Positions 12,818 to 25,183 of a stretch of DNA of 64,000 nucleotides are shown one piece after another. Origin of the DNA: Trema orientale. Its lineage: Eukaryota > Streptophyta > Magnoliopsida > Rosales > Cannabaceae. Location: NCBI GenBank assembly GCA_002914845.1, contig JXTC01000259.1, positions 108,717 to 172,716 on the forward strand, written 5' to 3'. Position numbers and translations under genes: made by a program. The notes beneath the pieces were generated by a model. The model saw only the letters and a program-made list of their open reading frames with translations. It ran no database searches and was not told the origin of the DNA. Every line of letters starts with the position of its first letter. The first letter of the stretch is position 1.

Positions 12818-14070
12818 GCTTTTTATTACCAAAACTCCCTGAACTCGAAGAATTTAATAAAATTAACCCTGAATTTTTTAGAATAAAACCCCTTGAACTC
12901 AATTTTTTAGAGTAAAACCCTTAGAAAAAAATTTACTTGTTAGCTTTTTTTTTACTATTAAGTCCTTATTCTCTTATTTGTGATTTTTAGGTCCTCATTA
13001 TTATATTTTTATTTCACGTCAATCCCTTTTAATCTTTTCTATCCAAAACTGTTGTCAATTAGTACTTACCCAAAAGGTGCTCATCTCAGTAGGGATAAAA
13101 TTGGAAATGGAGGGAAATTATTATTTAAAAAATAAAACAAGAGTTGGGGTTACTGTTTTTGTTCAAAACGGTGGTAAGAAATTGGAAAATTTTATTGGGT
13201 TCCAATATGGATCTACTTTGGTCCAAGTATTCATATATCTAGAAGAGAGATATGCATTTTGTTTTGCCAAATTTAAAGGGGACATGTGTCCAAAAAAAGA
13301 ACATGTCCTCTATAAATTGGGCAAAACAAAATGCTTATCTTGTAGCTTTTTTTTTTTTTGTTGATACCTATATAGGCGCTTTTTTTATCACCTTTATAAG
13401 GGCTTTTAAATGAGCATGAGATTTTTTTGAAAAAAAAAAATTGAAAGAACCGTAACTAAAAGAAAAATAAGATGAAAAATGGTATAATTAGTTCTATAAA
13501 TCCTGATTTAAATAAATAAAAAAGGAGATGTATATCTCTTTTCTAGATATATGAATACGTGGACCAAAGTAGATCCATATTGGAATCCAATAAAATTTTC
13601 TAATTTCTTACCTCCTTTTTGAACGAAAACGATAACCCTAACATTTTTTTTATTTTTTTAAATAATAATTTTCATTTGTTTCTAATTTTATCCCTACTGA
13701 GATGAGTACCTTTTGGGCACATACTAATTGACAACAGTTTTGGATAGAAAAGATTAAAAAAGATTAGCATGAAACAAAAATATAATAATGAAGACCTAAA
13801 TGCCATAAATAAGAGAATAAGGACTTAACAGTAAAAAAAAAAAAAAAACTAATAGAAACATTTTGTTTTCTAAAAAAATAATATTAGAGGACTTCAGGGG
13901 GTTTTGCTCTAATATTAGGAGACTTTAGGGGGTTTTCTCTAAAAAATTTAGTTCAAGGTTAATTTTACTAAATTGTTCTGAGTTCAGGGGGTTTTGTACT
14001 AAAAAAAATTGTGTTCAGGGTCAATTTTATTGAATTGTTCTGAATTTAGGGGGTTTTGATAATAAAAAGC
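12818..14070. mobile_element. 1.25-kb foldback element with about 500-bp inverted arms
   Basis: The left arm (12818 to about 13270) is the diverged reverse complement of the right arm (about 13530-14070). The ends are GCTTTTTATTACCAAAAC and its counterpart GTTTTGATAATAAAAAGC. Internal landmarks in both arms include AGTAGATCCATATTGGAA-type and ATCTCAGTAGGGATAAAAT-type sequence. TAAAAGTT lies just outside each end (12809-12816 and 14073-14080), a possible target duplication. No protein is recognised, so it is a non-autonomous foldback of uncertain superfamily. Confidence 0.75.
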
Positions 14071-14524
14071 TTTAAAAGTTTCAAAAAAAAAATAACGGTA
14101 GAAATAAGATTAAAATCCGTTAATAATAAGCAACAAAATACAAGAATTACATACGTATGATCTTTTTCTTCTTCTTCTTCTTTTTTTTTTTTTTTTGTGA
14201 GGAACGTATGTATAGTCTTAATTTAGACAATACATGCAAGTCTAAATACGCATAGATAAGGAAATACCTCTATCCATAATATATAGTCTACAATAAAATA
14301 CTCAAAAATTTATGTAAAATATAACACATAACACATAAATTTAGATAATAAACACGTAAATATACTTGTATCATACTTGTCTCATGCTTAATGGGTCGTG
14401 CAGTGTTGGTGTACTTGTACTCGTGCTTAATGTCTAATGTCGTAAATTCATTATGATGTCGTGTGGGCCAAACACATTGTTGTGCTCGGTATGGGTTGAT
14501 ACCATTTTGTGTCATGCCATTATG

Positions 14525-15720
14525 GACTCTTTTTTTTTGTTTCTAAACACTTTTACCTATAAAAAAACAAAAAGAATTACAAAAATACAGTTGGTCAGTT
14601 TTTTTTCCAATTCTCGTACCTTTCTTTTAGAAAAATATTACTTTTTAAAATGATTACTAATTACTAGTTTGTGAATACTAGTTACCAATTACCAGTTATA
14701 AATACCTCTAATTACTAGTTACTAGTGCTCGAAAACTGATTACTAGTTACTATTTTTAAAAAATTGCATTTTTATAAAAAAATTTAAAAATAGTATTTTT
14801 CAAAAAATGCAGTACCGAGTCTAGAAAAAACTGAGTCTATTGTATTTTTCTAATTCTTTTCTAAAAAGGTCATTGAGGGCCTAATTTTCTCTTCTTTTTT
14901 TTCTTTTTTTGATTTCTAACACTTTTACCTATAAAAACTAAAAAAGATTACAAAAATATGGTAAGCCAATTTTTTTTTTTCAATTCTCGTATCGCTTTTT
15001 TTAGAAAATATTACTTTTTAAAAAGTTTTTAGAAAATATCATTTTTAAAATGGTTATTAGTTACCAGTTTTTACAAACTAGTTACCAATTACTAATTATA
15101 TACTAATTATAAATACCTTTGGTTACTAGTAACTAATGCTCGAAAACTGATTACCAATTACTAATTACTATTTTAAATAATGCTACTTTTCTAAAAAAGT
15201 TTAAAAAATGTATTTTTCTATAAAATGCGATACAAATCTAAAAAAACTAACCCACTCTATTTTTTTTCTCTTCTAAAAAGGCTGTAGATGACCTGATTTT
15301 CTCTTTGTTTGGGTTTTTAACACTTTTACCTATAAAAACCCAAAAGATTTACAAAATACAGAGGTCAAGTTTTTTTTCCAATTTTTGTGTGGTTTTTATT
15401 AGAAAAATATCATTTTTTAAAAAAAATTTAGAAAAATACCATTTTTAAAATGGTTACTAGTTATCAGTTTTTGAAAACTGGTTACCAGTTGTAAATACCT
15501 TTGGTTACTAGTTATTAGTTTTCAGCTAGTTGCCAGTTTCTGAAAACTGGTTACCTGTTATTAGTTACTATTTTAAAAAGTGGTATTTTTCTGAATATTT
15601 TTTTAAAAAATGGCATTTTTATAATAAAAAGGGTGCCAAATCCACAAAAAACACAGTCACCGTATTTTTCAATTTTTTTCCCTAAAAATCCCATACAAGG
15701 CCTAATTTCCTTTTTTTTTT
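14525..15720. repeat. Family B quasi-palindrome, three tandem copies (TTACTAGTTACCAGTT core)
   Basis: Three consecutive units of about 370-420 bp start near 14525, 14890 and 15300. Each opens with AACACTTTTACCTATAAAAA, carries inner arms of the AAAAATATCATTTTT word, has a core of ACTAGTTACCAGTT words in both orientations, and closes with CTAAAAAGG and GGCCTAATTTTCTC. A fourth copy lies inverted at 48350-49195. There is no coding content. Confidence 0.75.
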
Positions 15721-16020
15721 TCACTATCATGCCCAAACGGTGACCCAGCTTATTTGACTGAAAAAGGGACATGAATAGAACTAACTTCAGTCGAAATGAC
15801 TTTTTTATATATTTTTTCAAAAATGACAATTTTAAGGGTGTCAAAGATGTCTTGACTTATGGTTAAGAATTTCTTGACTATGAAAAATCATAAATAATAG
15901 TTTTTTTCATAATCAAGAGGTTTTTGACCTATGGTCAAGAAGTCATTGATACCCCTAAAAATGTCATTTTTAGAAAAAGTACAAAAAAGTCATTTTGGCC
16001 CAAATTAGTCCTACCCATAT
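15720..16020. repeat. Family D quasi-palindrome, copy 1 (TCTTGAC/GTCAAGA core)
   Basis: Arms of the type AAATGACTTTTTT flank a core in which TCTTGACTATG and its complement alternate. The right end reads AATTAGTCCTACCCATATCC. A second, diverged copy is at 48110-48330 with matching AATTACTCCTACCCATCC. Confidence 0.5.
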
Positions 16021-16063
16021 CCTTTTCTCTATTTGACTCTTGTTATAGAGCTATACTTCTAGA

Positions 16064-16641
16064 TAGGGCTGGCAATTCGTGTTATCGTGTCGTGTTCGGG
16101 TCAACACGATTACGACACGACACGATAACACATAACCCGAACACGACACGATTAATAAACGTGTCAAAAATTTAAACCCGAACACGACACGATTAATACA
16201 CGTGTAACACGACACGATACGTGTAACCCGTTTAATAAACGTGTCATGTGTCATATTATGACCCGTTTGACATGATTATTCAAAATTGACACGATTATTC
16301 TAATTTAACACGATTATAACTACTTAATTTAATTTTACTCCTATAAATATGCTTAGAATTAATTAAAATCACGTTTAATATATTAAAATATTAATAAATG
16401 TGTCGTATTAGTGTCGTGTTGACACGACACGAAAATGATACGAAAACGACACGTTTAATTAAACGGGTTACACGGGTCATTTTCGGGTTAAGCGGGTTGA
16501 CCCGAAATCCACCCGTTTATTATATGTGTTACACGTGTCAATCCGAAATTGACACGAAAATTAAATGGGTCACCCAAACTCGTTTATTTCGTGTCGTTTT
16601 CGAGTCGTATCGTCGTGTCGTGTAGAAAATTGCCAGCCCTA
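16064..16641. mobile_element. hAT-type MITE with perfect 8-bp target duplication
   Basis: The terminal inverted repeat is TAGGGCTGGCAATT on the left, matched by the complement on the right. The flanking duplication CTTCTAGA is perfect at 16056-16063 and 16642-16649. The interior is a dense array of ACACGACACG / CGTGTCGTGT words with AT-rich spacers. An 8-bp duplication and TAGGG-type ends are typical of hAT elements. No transposase is present. Confidence 0.9.
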
Positions 16642-16689
16642 CTTCTAGAACTATGCCCCAGCCCCACTATGTTTTCTTTTGTTTGTATT

Positions 16690-17115
16690 GTATTAAACTT
16701 AGGGTTTCTTACAAAATTCCAGGCCCAAAGTAATATAAATTGAAAAATCCCGGATGAGTTGATGTTTTAGAAAATTCCCGGATTAATTTAGAAAAATATC
16801 ATTTTTTAAAATTTTTAGTAGAAAAGTAACACTTTTTAAAAATATTAGAAAAATATCATTTTTGCTTCAAAATTGATATTTTTCAACGGTACTTGAGGTA
16901 ATGAGTTAGGTTAGTTAGGGTAACCTATCCAGTTACTTGAAATAACTGATCAAGTTACCTCAAGTAACTCGACTAGCTATCTTAAGTATCTCATCAAATA
17001 ATGAAAAGTGGTATTTTTCTAAATACTTTCAAAACTGGTCTTTTTATAATTAAATCCGAGATTTTTCAGAACAATTTCCAATTCTGGGATTTTTCAATAT
17101 TTTTGAAAAATGACC
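16690..17115. repeat. Family A quasi-palindrome, copy 2
   Basis: It has the same order as the copy at 9110: AGGCCCAAAGT, TTGAAAAATCCCGGATG, arm words, a core of TACTTGAGGTAA / TTACCTCAAGTAA words, arm words, GGGATTTTTCAAT. It lies immediately downstream of the hAT MITE. Confidence 0.7.
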
Positions 17116-17124
17116 ATATAAAAT

Positions 17125-17850
17125 CAAATTTCTTCTTAAACTTATCAATTGTTTTGCAGTTTCGCCTCAAACGAAACTTAATGAGCTGCAAATTCGAATA
17201 TAGTTTATTTACGTATCTATATTTTTTATGTTCTGGGAGTACGTAGAAGCAAGAGTAGTAAACAAGATTTAATATCTTTGTATGCGCTAATTAAGTATAC
17301 TCCCTATTATTCATGCAGTTGCCAGTAGGTTTCTTTAACACGCTGATTATCACAAACGATATTAATTAAACAAAGAATCGAAAATCTAAACCAGACTTGT
17401 TTAGATTTCAGGAATTATCCAAGTGTCAAGCGAATCATGAGATCAACACAAACAAGGGGCTAATGATCTCAAACCACATTTATTACAACAGATACCAAAG
17501 CACACTTATTTAAGTATAGCATGCACCCCATCGCTAAGAGCTTAAGAATTTATGAAGTCTCAATTATAAGCACCATTTTATAAGATCCAAGTCCAACACA
17601 AAGTTGTCCATCTCCCACTTGTTAGTAAATACAAACATCTAGAGATCCAACAAGAAGTTGGTGATCTCGGACTGCACACAAGAATGAGAACCAACGAAAA
17701 GTTGGTAATCTAGAACCACCTAACTTATTTTTCAATAGTGCGATTTTATTTAGTCACTTAGAGCTACTAACTTTTTGATCAACATGCTGTTAATGTCCAA
17801 GTCCATCAGCAATATTTCCACGGAGCATAAACTTAATCTTCCCAAAAAAT
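17125..17850 (-). repeat. 3' flank shared by the two aminotransferase pseudogenes, copy 2
   Basis: Homologous by eye to 130-872, in the same order and orientation relative to its pseudogene. No gene is recognised inside. Confidence 0.6.
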
Positions 17851-17855
17851 AAATC

Positions 17856-20666
17856 TCAATGCTTTTTGGCATGCCTTTGGCAAAAGGCTCTTCTTCTTCC
17901 AAGGCCATCTTCAAGAAGTGAAGGCTCGATGGCTAAAGTAATCCGCAGCCAATTCTTCGTTCCTAAAACCATCCCTGCAAGAAAAGGTGATCCTTAGCTA
18001 GAAATAACAATCACTTTTCTCATCCATGAGCCCTTAAATATTGAAAGAGGTATGCTACGGTCAAACGTGCATAGAACTATCCAGTGATAGATGATCCCGC
18101 ACTAATTTTTGGCCCTAGATAACAGTCAAATGCACCTAACCTAGAAAAATTCTAGTTGGAATATAGCGTATGACACTTCTGTTTTCTGAAAGAACTAAAT
18201 ATGTACTTCAACCCCCACAATCATATTTCTCCTTCCCACATATGTCCGCATACAACACCTGCTAAATCGTCTATTGTAGTTGAATTCAGATGACTACCAA
18301 CTTCGCCCTCCTCAACTATTGAACTACGGATAAATGTCAAGAACTAGAAGCAGGGGATTTTGCTTATATTAGGTAAGTGCAGGGGTAGGTGGTCTTGTAA
18401 AAAGCTGTAATAAACAAAGATGCAATCTAATATTCGGAATGGTATTATTGTAAGAAATTTCCTCTTACCCGGCAAAACTACGACTGATTCTTCTTGGGCA
18501 AGCTTGAGACACAACTTCAAATCATCATTAATGTCATCCAACAAAGAAAAATTTAGCTTCACCTGTAATACAACTTTAAGTACTTTCGATATTTTTTTTT
18601 CTTTTAGTGGCTTAAAACAGTAATATAATTTATGTAACGCTACTTATTACCATCACAAACAGGGAGCCTTCTGGCTTGTGTGGACAATCAATGAAAGGGA
18701 TTTCTTTTATTGCATTGTAACATGTGTCTGCAGCTTCTCTGAGCAGGTCAGTAATTTTTGAAAAGTACTCCTCCTTTGTTTTCTGAAGGATATCAGGAAT
18801 TGCACCCTTGAAACATGAACCAAATTTCTTCATTATAAATAAATGAGCTTGGAAGTAAGGCCAGACACATGGATGGTTATACTCAAGTCTTATAACTGAC
18901 ACTACACTTTGAATCATCATTTGTATTTATAATTTGCAAGCGATAAATCCTACATGTAAGAGAATTGTGTTATTTTGGTGTTACATCTTGCAGTGTCTCA
19001 TCGCTCGGAAGCTTTTTTGCTCGTAGAATGAGTTTGTAAGGCTTCAAATGACACTAGAATAGATCAAGAAGATTTAACATCAGAAAGATGTGAAAGTGTA
19101 ATCGTGTCTAATTAATAATTTGTGTAAGTCTGAAGAGGATCGCGAATGTACAATACCCGAATGAAGGTTATCGGATCTGACGAGACATAGACAATGAATA
19201 ATTTTCTTGGTTAGCTGAAGTAGAAAAAATTATGTCAGAAACTATATCATAATGCATTTATAATCCTAAACAAAACAAGTTGCACCAATATATTATAAGT
19301 TCAGTTCAGGTGTGCTTGTACCTTAGCTGCATTATATGAATACATTGGCAACTTAACATGCTTAGTTGGAGAGAATTAGATAGAAAGAGGAGACCCGAGA
19401 TTTTTTTAGGATGCCATTGGGATCATTTGTCACAAGCCAACCAAGACGCTAACCAGGTACGCACCATCTCTTTGATATATAACCAAGTGTTACAACAGGC
19501 ACAGTGGATCCATACACTCACATGGGCACAAATTGGCTACTTCCAAAAGTAAGGTGCCTATAAACTTCATAAGCTACCACCAAAAATCTAAGCTTCCTTG
19601 CCATCTCTGCCACCTAGAATACACAAATTTATCAAACGTAAGACTTTCGCGAGTTCTAAATTTCTCTTCGAGAAAGCAACAAATCCTTGCACAATCTGCT
19701 GTCTATCTCATAATCACTTACCAAAACTCCAAATTCTATTCATGTCTTAGCCAGGAAATGAAATTTCGCTAGTCATAGCTATTAATTAGCTAACAAAGTC
19801 ATGCTCTTAAGATCGATAGAAAGATTCCAACAATCCAAACCTTCTCCAAATGATGGCGAGTGTAGACAATTTTCCACAATGATTGCCAGGATTTATAATG
19901 ACCATGGCAACAGTGTTCTCATCCGAAAGAGCTTTAACATTTTCAAGATCAATCTCCCAAACTCGTTCAGGAATAAGATCATAGTGATGGACTTCAAGAT
20001 TGGTACACGCAGCTCGGGCTTCCTAGAATGGAAATCCTGGCCTTGGAAGCAGAACATTGGCGCCAGGACGGGCAAGGGCTGCCATTATGATCTCAATAGC
20101 TTGTAAGCAGCCAGGTGTGACATAAACATCATCTGAAGATAATATGTCTGGGAGATCATGAGACAGATGCTCCGCAATAGCCCTGTTACAGTTTCAGTAC
20201 TCCCGTACTTATTAGTTATTACTATTACATAGATTCATATTTCACCGACAAAAATTCTCAGTTCGATCCAAGGACTTTATGTACAATTAGGAATGCCATA
20301 TTTTCGATACAGTTAGTCGTATTTCTGTCAGTGCAATTTTTTCTTCTGAGTAATTCTACTTGTCCAAAATAAATAAGATAAAAATGATTCATTCCAAGCT
20401 AAAAGTAACTCCGAGCCGAAAGAAGACCATTCCTCGGCGCATAGGAGAAGAGCGAAGCGCGTCGACAATTGCATCTTCAGCTGCGACAGCGGTCCGAAAG
20501 CAAGGGAAGCCAGAGGGGTCACCATGGCCAAGAGGAACCACTGGCCTCTGCTCACCAGCTTTATTATTGATATTTTCATTCAAGTTAACATGTTGATAAC
20601 TCCCCGGACAGTAATTGAAGACACCCTGCCGACCTCTCCTTCGTCGAGCAGAAAATTCCACTCCAT
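17856..20666 (-). pseudogene. Tyrosine aminotransferase-like pseudogene, copy 2 (multiple lesions)
   Basis: Seven exon equivalents lie on the minus strand: 20666 to about 20411, 20182-19841, 19613-19395, about 19215-19155, 18806-18651, 18562-18469 and 17974-17856. They match copy 1 exon by exon. Lesions differ from copy 1. There is a 1-base loss after the INML codons and a 10-base loss near the end of exon 1, and the exon 1 donor GT is missing. Exon 2 gains 2 bases near the GNPCGN motif. A TAG at 19449-19451 replaces the Trp codon of the PGWRLGW motif. Exon 4 is shortened. The SKRW lysine motif and exons 5-7 remain readable, with exon 7 ending RHAKKH and a stop. Its introns are shorter than in copy 1, closer to the likely ancestral layout. 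It is clearly non-functional. Confidence 0.88.
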
Positions 20667-20926
20667 GGACGAGCCACTCTCCATTTTTGGATATTATGGA
20701 CCGCAAATGTTGGTGTTAGATTTTTAGTTTTGATTGGCTTTGGTTCCATTGGTGTCTGAAAGAGACCGACCCTGACAAAGAGAGAGAGATTTTGTGATGT
20801 TTTGGACTAAAAGAAAGACTTCTACTACACAATTGCATGGAATGCCGCACAGAGTCCGGTAGAAATTTGTTTTTAATTATTTTTTTTAATCTAAAAATGA
20901 CGAAGGATTTTGTATGGTGATCAGTA

Positions 20927-22465
20927 ATCTCCATTGTAAGGACACACTCTAATTTCCCCTTTTTTTTACACTTTAATTTCCTGTTTTTTTTTTATATACT
21001 TCGTTTTAATAAATATCTATTTTTCTTTTTCCTAAGTAGCCAAGTATATGTATTTTTACATATTTTTCTTTTTCCTAAGTAGACAAGTATATGTATTTTT
21101 ACATTTAGTAAATCTAGTTATATACTGATTTTAGTCTATGTACTGACAATATTAATTTTTATGCTGAATACATTATATTTTTGCATTTGGTATATATTAA
21201 AATAGACCAAAATTCGGTCATTTTGTTATTTTGTTATAAGACTCACTAAAAGTATATCTAAACAAGCCCACCATATTAGAACATAATTCCCCCTAGTTTT
21301 AACTTTCGGTGATGGGAATAATTAGGGAAGTTAAACTCATTTATCTAATTTTTGACAAAGTACAGATGCACATGTTAGGTAAAAAGGCTTTTAAATGCTG
21401 TTAGTCCTCATATTTAATCTCTGGGGATCTTTTATAAGTAACGGTTCTAAATCTCAACTTTTCTCGTAGTAATTAAATAAATATGGTTAGAAATATAGCA
21501 CTTCTTTTAAATTTTTACCCAAAAATAACCTATTATGGTTTTAAACCTTAACCAGTTAGTCAATGATATTGAACTAGTCATTTAACAAAACTCAATCAAT
21601 CAGTAGTCAAAACCTCAACGAACTAGTAATCAACCAGGTTGGAGTAAATTAAGAACTGATTTAGAACTCTCCAACAAAAATTGTTAGAAATGAAAAAAGT
21701 AGAAAAAACTGCTAAGGATAAAAAAATATCATGGTGTAAATTAAGAACTGATTTAGAACTCTACAACAAAAATTGATATAAATGAAAAACAAAATTGAAA
21801 AAATTGCTAAGGATAACAAATTATCATGTCAAATTGCTGCTTAGCCTAATTTCCTATGTTTTTGGGCTTCCTACAAAAAACCAGGCCCAAAGTCTTAAAA
21901 GTTGAAAAATCCTGGATGGGCAGAACATTTTTAAAGATCCCGGATTTATTTAAAATATCATTTTAAAAAAACTGATTTGGAAAAATAATACTTTTGAAAA
22001 AGTTAGAAAAATGCATTTTTTCCCGTTCAAAATTCGCACTTTTCAAAGATACTCGAGGTAACCAATTAGGTTATTTAGGATAACCAATCGAGTTACTTAA
22101 GATAATCAAACTCGTTACCTCAAGTAACTTGTCTGATTACCTCAAGTATTCTATCAATTTTAAAAAATGGTACTTTTCTAAATATTTTTAAAACTGGTGT
22201 TTTTAAAATCAGTTACCTCAAGTATCCTATTAATTTCTAAAAAATGGTATTTTTCTAAATATTTTTAAAATTGGTGTTTTTCTAAATAAATACAGGATTC
22301 TTCAAAAAAAAATTAAAATCTGAGATTTTTCAAATTTTTAAAAAAGTCTACCAGATAAAATCAAATTTTTCATAAGCTCTTTTCTTTTTTCTTTTTTTTT
22401 TCCCCTGAATGACACCTACCATTAACTATAGTACATAGATTATGAGAGATCTATAGTATAAGTAG
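20927..22465. repeat. 1.5-kb tandem duplication, unit 1
   Basis: Starts ATCTCCATTGTAAGGACAC and ends AGTATAAGTAG. It is nearly identical to 22466-23937. It differs by an internal duplication of about 45 bp (around 21015-21105, TTTTTCTTTTTCCTAAGTAG twice) and scattered substitutions. It contains a family A element at 21855-22335. No gene is seen. Confidence 0.92.
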
Positions 22466-23937
22466 ATCTCCATTGTAAGGACACCCTCTAATTTCCTGTT
22501 TTTTTTTATATACTTCGTTTTAATAAATATCTATTTTTCTTTTTCCTAAGTAGCCGAGTATATATATTTTTACATTTAGTAAATCTAATTATATACTAAT
22601 TTTAGTCTATGTACTGAAAATATTAATTTTTATGCTGAATACATTATATTTTTGCATTTAGTATATATTAAAATAGACCAAAATTCGGTCATTTTGTTAT
22701 TTTGTTATAAGACTCACTAAAAGTATATCTAAACAAGCCCACCATCTTAGAACATAATTTCCCCTAGTTTTAACTTTCGGTGATGGGAATAATTAGGGAA
22801 GTTAAAGTCATTTATCTAAATTTTGACAAAGTACAGATGCACATGTTAGGTAAAAAGGCTTTTAAATGCTGTTAGTCCTCGTATTTAATCTTTGGGGATC
22901 TTTTATAAGTAACGGTTCTAAATCTCAACTTTTCTCGTAGTAATTAAATAAATATGGTTAGAAATATATCACTTCTTTTAAATTTTTACCCAAAAATAAC
23001 CTATTATGGTTTTAAACCTTAACCACCTAGTCAATGATATTCAACTAGTCATTTAACAAAACTCAATCAATCAGTAGTCAAAACCTCAACGAACTAGTAA
23101 TCAACCAGGTTGGAGTAAATTAAGAACTGATTTAGAACTCTCCAACAAAAATTGTTAGAAATGAAAAAAGTCGAAAAAACTGCTAAGGATAAAAAAATAT
23201 CATGGTGTAAATTAAGAACTGATTTAGAACTCTACAACAAAAATTGATATAAATGAAAAACAAAATTGAAAAAATTGCTAAGGATAACAAATTATCATGT
23301 CAAATTGCTGCTTAGCCTAATTTCCTATGTTTTTGGGCTTCCTACAAAAAACCAGGCCCAAAGTCTTAAAAGTTGAAAAATCCTGGATGGGCAGAACAAT
23401 TTTAAGGATCCCGGATTTGTTTAAAATATCATTTTTAAAAAACTGATTTAGAAAAATAATACTTTTGAAAAAAGTTAGAAAAATGCATTTTTTTTCTTCT
23501 TCAAAATTGGCACTTTTCAAAAGTACTCGAGGTAACCAATTAGGTTATTTAGGATAACCAATCAAGTTACTTAAGATAATCAAACTCGTTACCTCAAGTA
23601 GCTTGTCTGGTTACCTCAAGTATTCTATCAATTTTTAAAAATGGTACTTTTCTAAATATTTTTAAAATTGGTGTTTTTAAAACTAGTTACCTCAAGTATC
23701 CTATCAATTTGTAAAAAATGGTATTTTTCTAAATATTTTTAAAATTAGTGTTTTTGTAAATAAATACAGGATTCTTCAAAAAAAAATTAAAATCTGAGAT
23801 TTTTCAAATTTTTAAAAAAGTTTACCAGATAAAATCAAATTTTTCATAAGCTCTTTTCTTTTTTTCTTTTTTTTCCTGAATGACACCGACCATTAACTAT
23901 TGTACATAGATTATGAGAGATCTATAGTATAAGTAGA
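22466..23937. repeat. 1.5-kb tandem duplication, unit 2
   Basis: The direct, adjacent second copy of 20927-22465, with very few differences, so the duplication is recent. It includes the family A element at 23325-23830. Both copies end with GATCTATAGTATAAGTAGA, and the following ATCTCC marks the junction between units. Confidence 0.92.
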
Positions 23938-24159
23938 CTAGAGGCTCAGTATGCCATACAAAGAACAAGTTCATGTAGGGCATTTAGGGGAATTGATGGG
24001 GGGACAGTGCATTTTTTGCAAAATTAGACCTTTTTAGTGCTCTTTTTTAGAATTATATTTCTAAAACTCCCCAAGAAGTTAAAAGACCAAAATACCCTCG
24101 GATGGAATCATTTGTGAGAGCTTTAATAAAATAATTTTGAAAAAAACGTACAGAGGAAA

Positions 24160-24313
24160 GAGGGATGAACTGTGAAGCTCCACTCCCTCTCCCAAATATA
24201 ACCACACCCACACTCTCTCTCTCTCTCTCTTATGTAACCATTCTTTCTCTCTCTCGTTCAATCCAATACATGGGTATGGCGTGACCTCTGTCTCATTGAT
24301 CATCTGAAGAAAA
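24160..24313 (+). promoter_or_regulatory. CT-rich leader-like zone upstream of the small gene
   Basis: Contains (CT)n at about 24212-24230 and further TTTCTCTCTCTC runs, typical of plant 5' leaders and core promoters. A short upstream frame starts at ATGGGTATGGCGTGA. No clear TATA box is seen. Confidence 0.35.
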
Positions 24314-25183
24314 ATGGCCCTAAATCCTAAAACGATGCTTCAATTCGAGTTTGGAGCTCTATCCCTAAATCTGGTTTCTTGCCTTTGTATTGCTCAGAAG
24401 AAACTAGGTCAGTTCTCTTAATTTTTGGATCTATTTCTCTCAGTTTCTTGACCTATTCAGATGTTATTCTTTATCACCCTCAATTTAGTTCAATATATTC
24501 AAATTTTGTAATGTTTTTTTTTTTTTGTTTTGGTGCCTTTTTTTTTTTTTTTGAATTTGATGCTAAAACTCGATATTCTTAGTCAATCGCTCTTAAATTT
24601 GTTGTTAATCTTTATTAATCATGATGTTTGAGGTTCGTTTGTATTAGTTTCCTTTGCAGCTAATCAGTTTATTTAATATACCTCACTTGTTATTCATTGT
24701 TTGTTCTGTTAAAAAATTTTGCGGTTCAAGTGTCTATGAAAATGCCTATGAGAAATGTTATGAGTTTCTTATACATTTATGATTCAATTTCAAGAAACTT
24801 ATGAGCTAAGTACCTGTCATTTATATGACTATTATATGTTACTATTATAGAATTATCTTTTGCTATAAAACATTCGTGGAAAGATTCTTCATGATGATAA
24901 AATATTTTTGTAAAATATTCTGAATTTGAATGGGCGCATCTTTGCAGAAAATAGAAGGAAAAAGTCTCTGGCGCTTCTTATTTGGAATTTCGTGAAGCTC
25001 TTTGTCTGCATTATTGTAAGTGTATATGTCGGATTCTTTCAGAACTAGATTATTTTTCCTTTAGTTATTATCATGAATTAATGTTTCGATATAATCTTTC
25101 AGACGGATTTGATCTCCCTGAATGAAGATGCAAGGTTATTGCTTGGGGATGCTCACAATTCATCAATAATGAGAAGTAATTAA
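24314..25183 (+). CDS. Unrecognised small three-exon gene inside the 2.8-kb element (80 aa)
   Basis: Exons are 24314-24407, 24948-25015 and 25103-25183, joined by canonical GT-AG borders (CTAG|GTCAGT, TTTGCAG|AAAA, TATT|GTAAGT, TTTCAG|ACGG). The spliced frame is open for 80 codons and ends TAA. Exon 1 encodes MALNPKTMLQFEFGALSLN. Exon 2 has a basic stretch ENRRKKS followed by hydrophobic LALLIWNFVKLFVCII, a possible membrane segment. Exon 3 is acidic and ends IMRSN. I recognise no family. It lies wholly within the transposon-like element 23987-26796, behind a CT-rich leader. It could be a captured gene fragment that happens to splice open, or an expressed small protein gene. Splicing is inferred, not shown. 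Confidence 0.45.
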
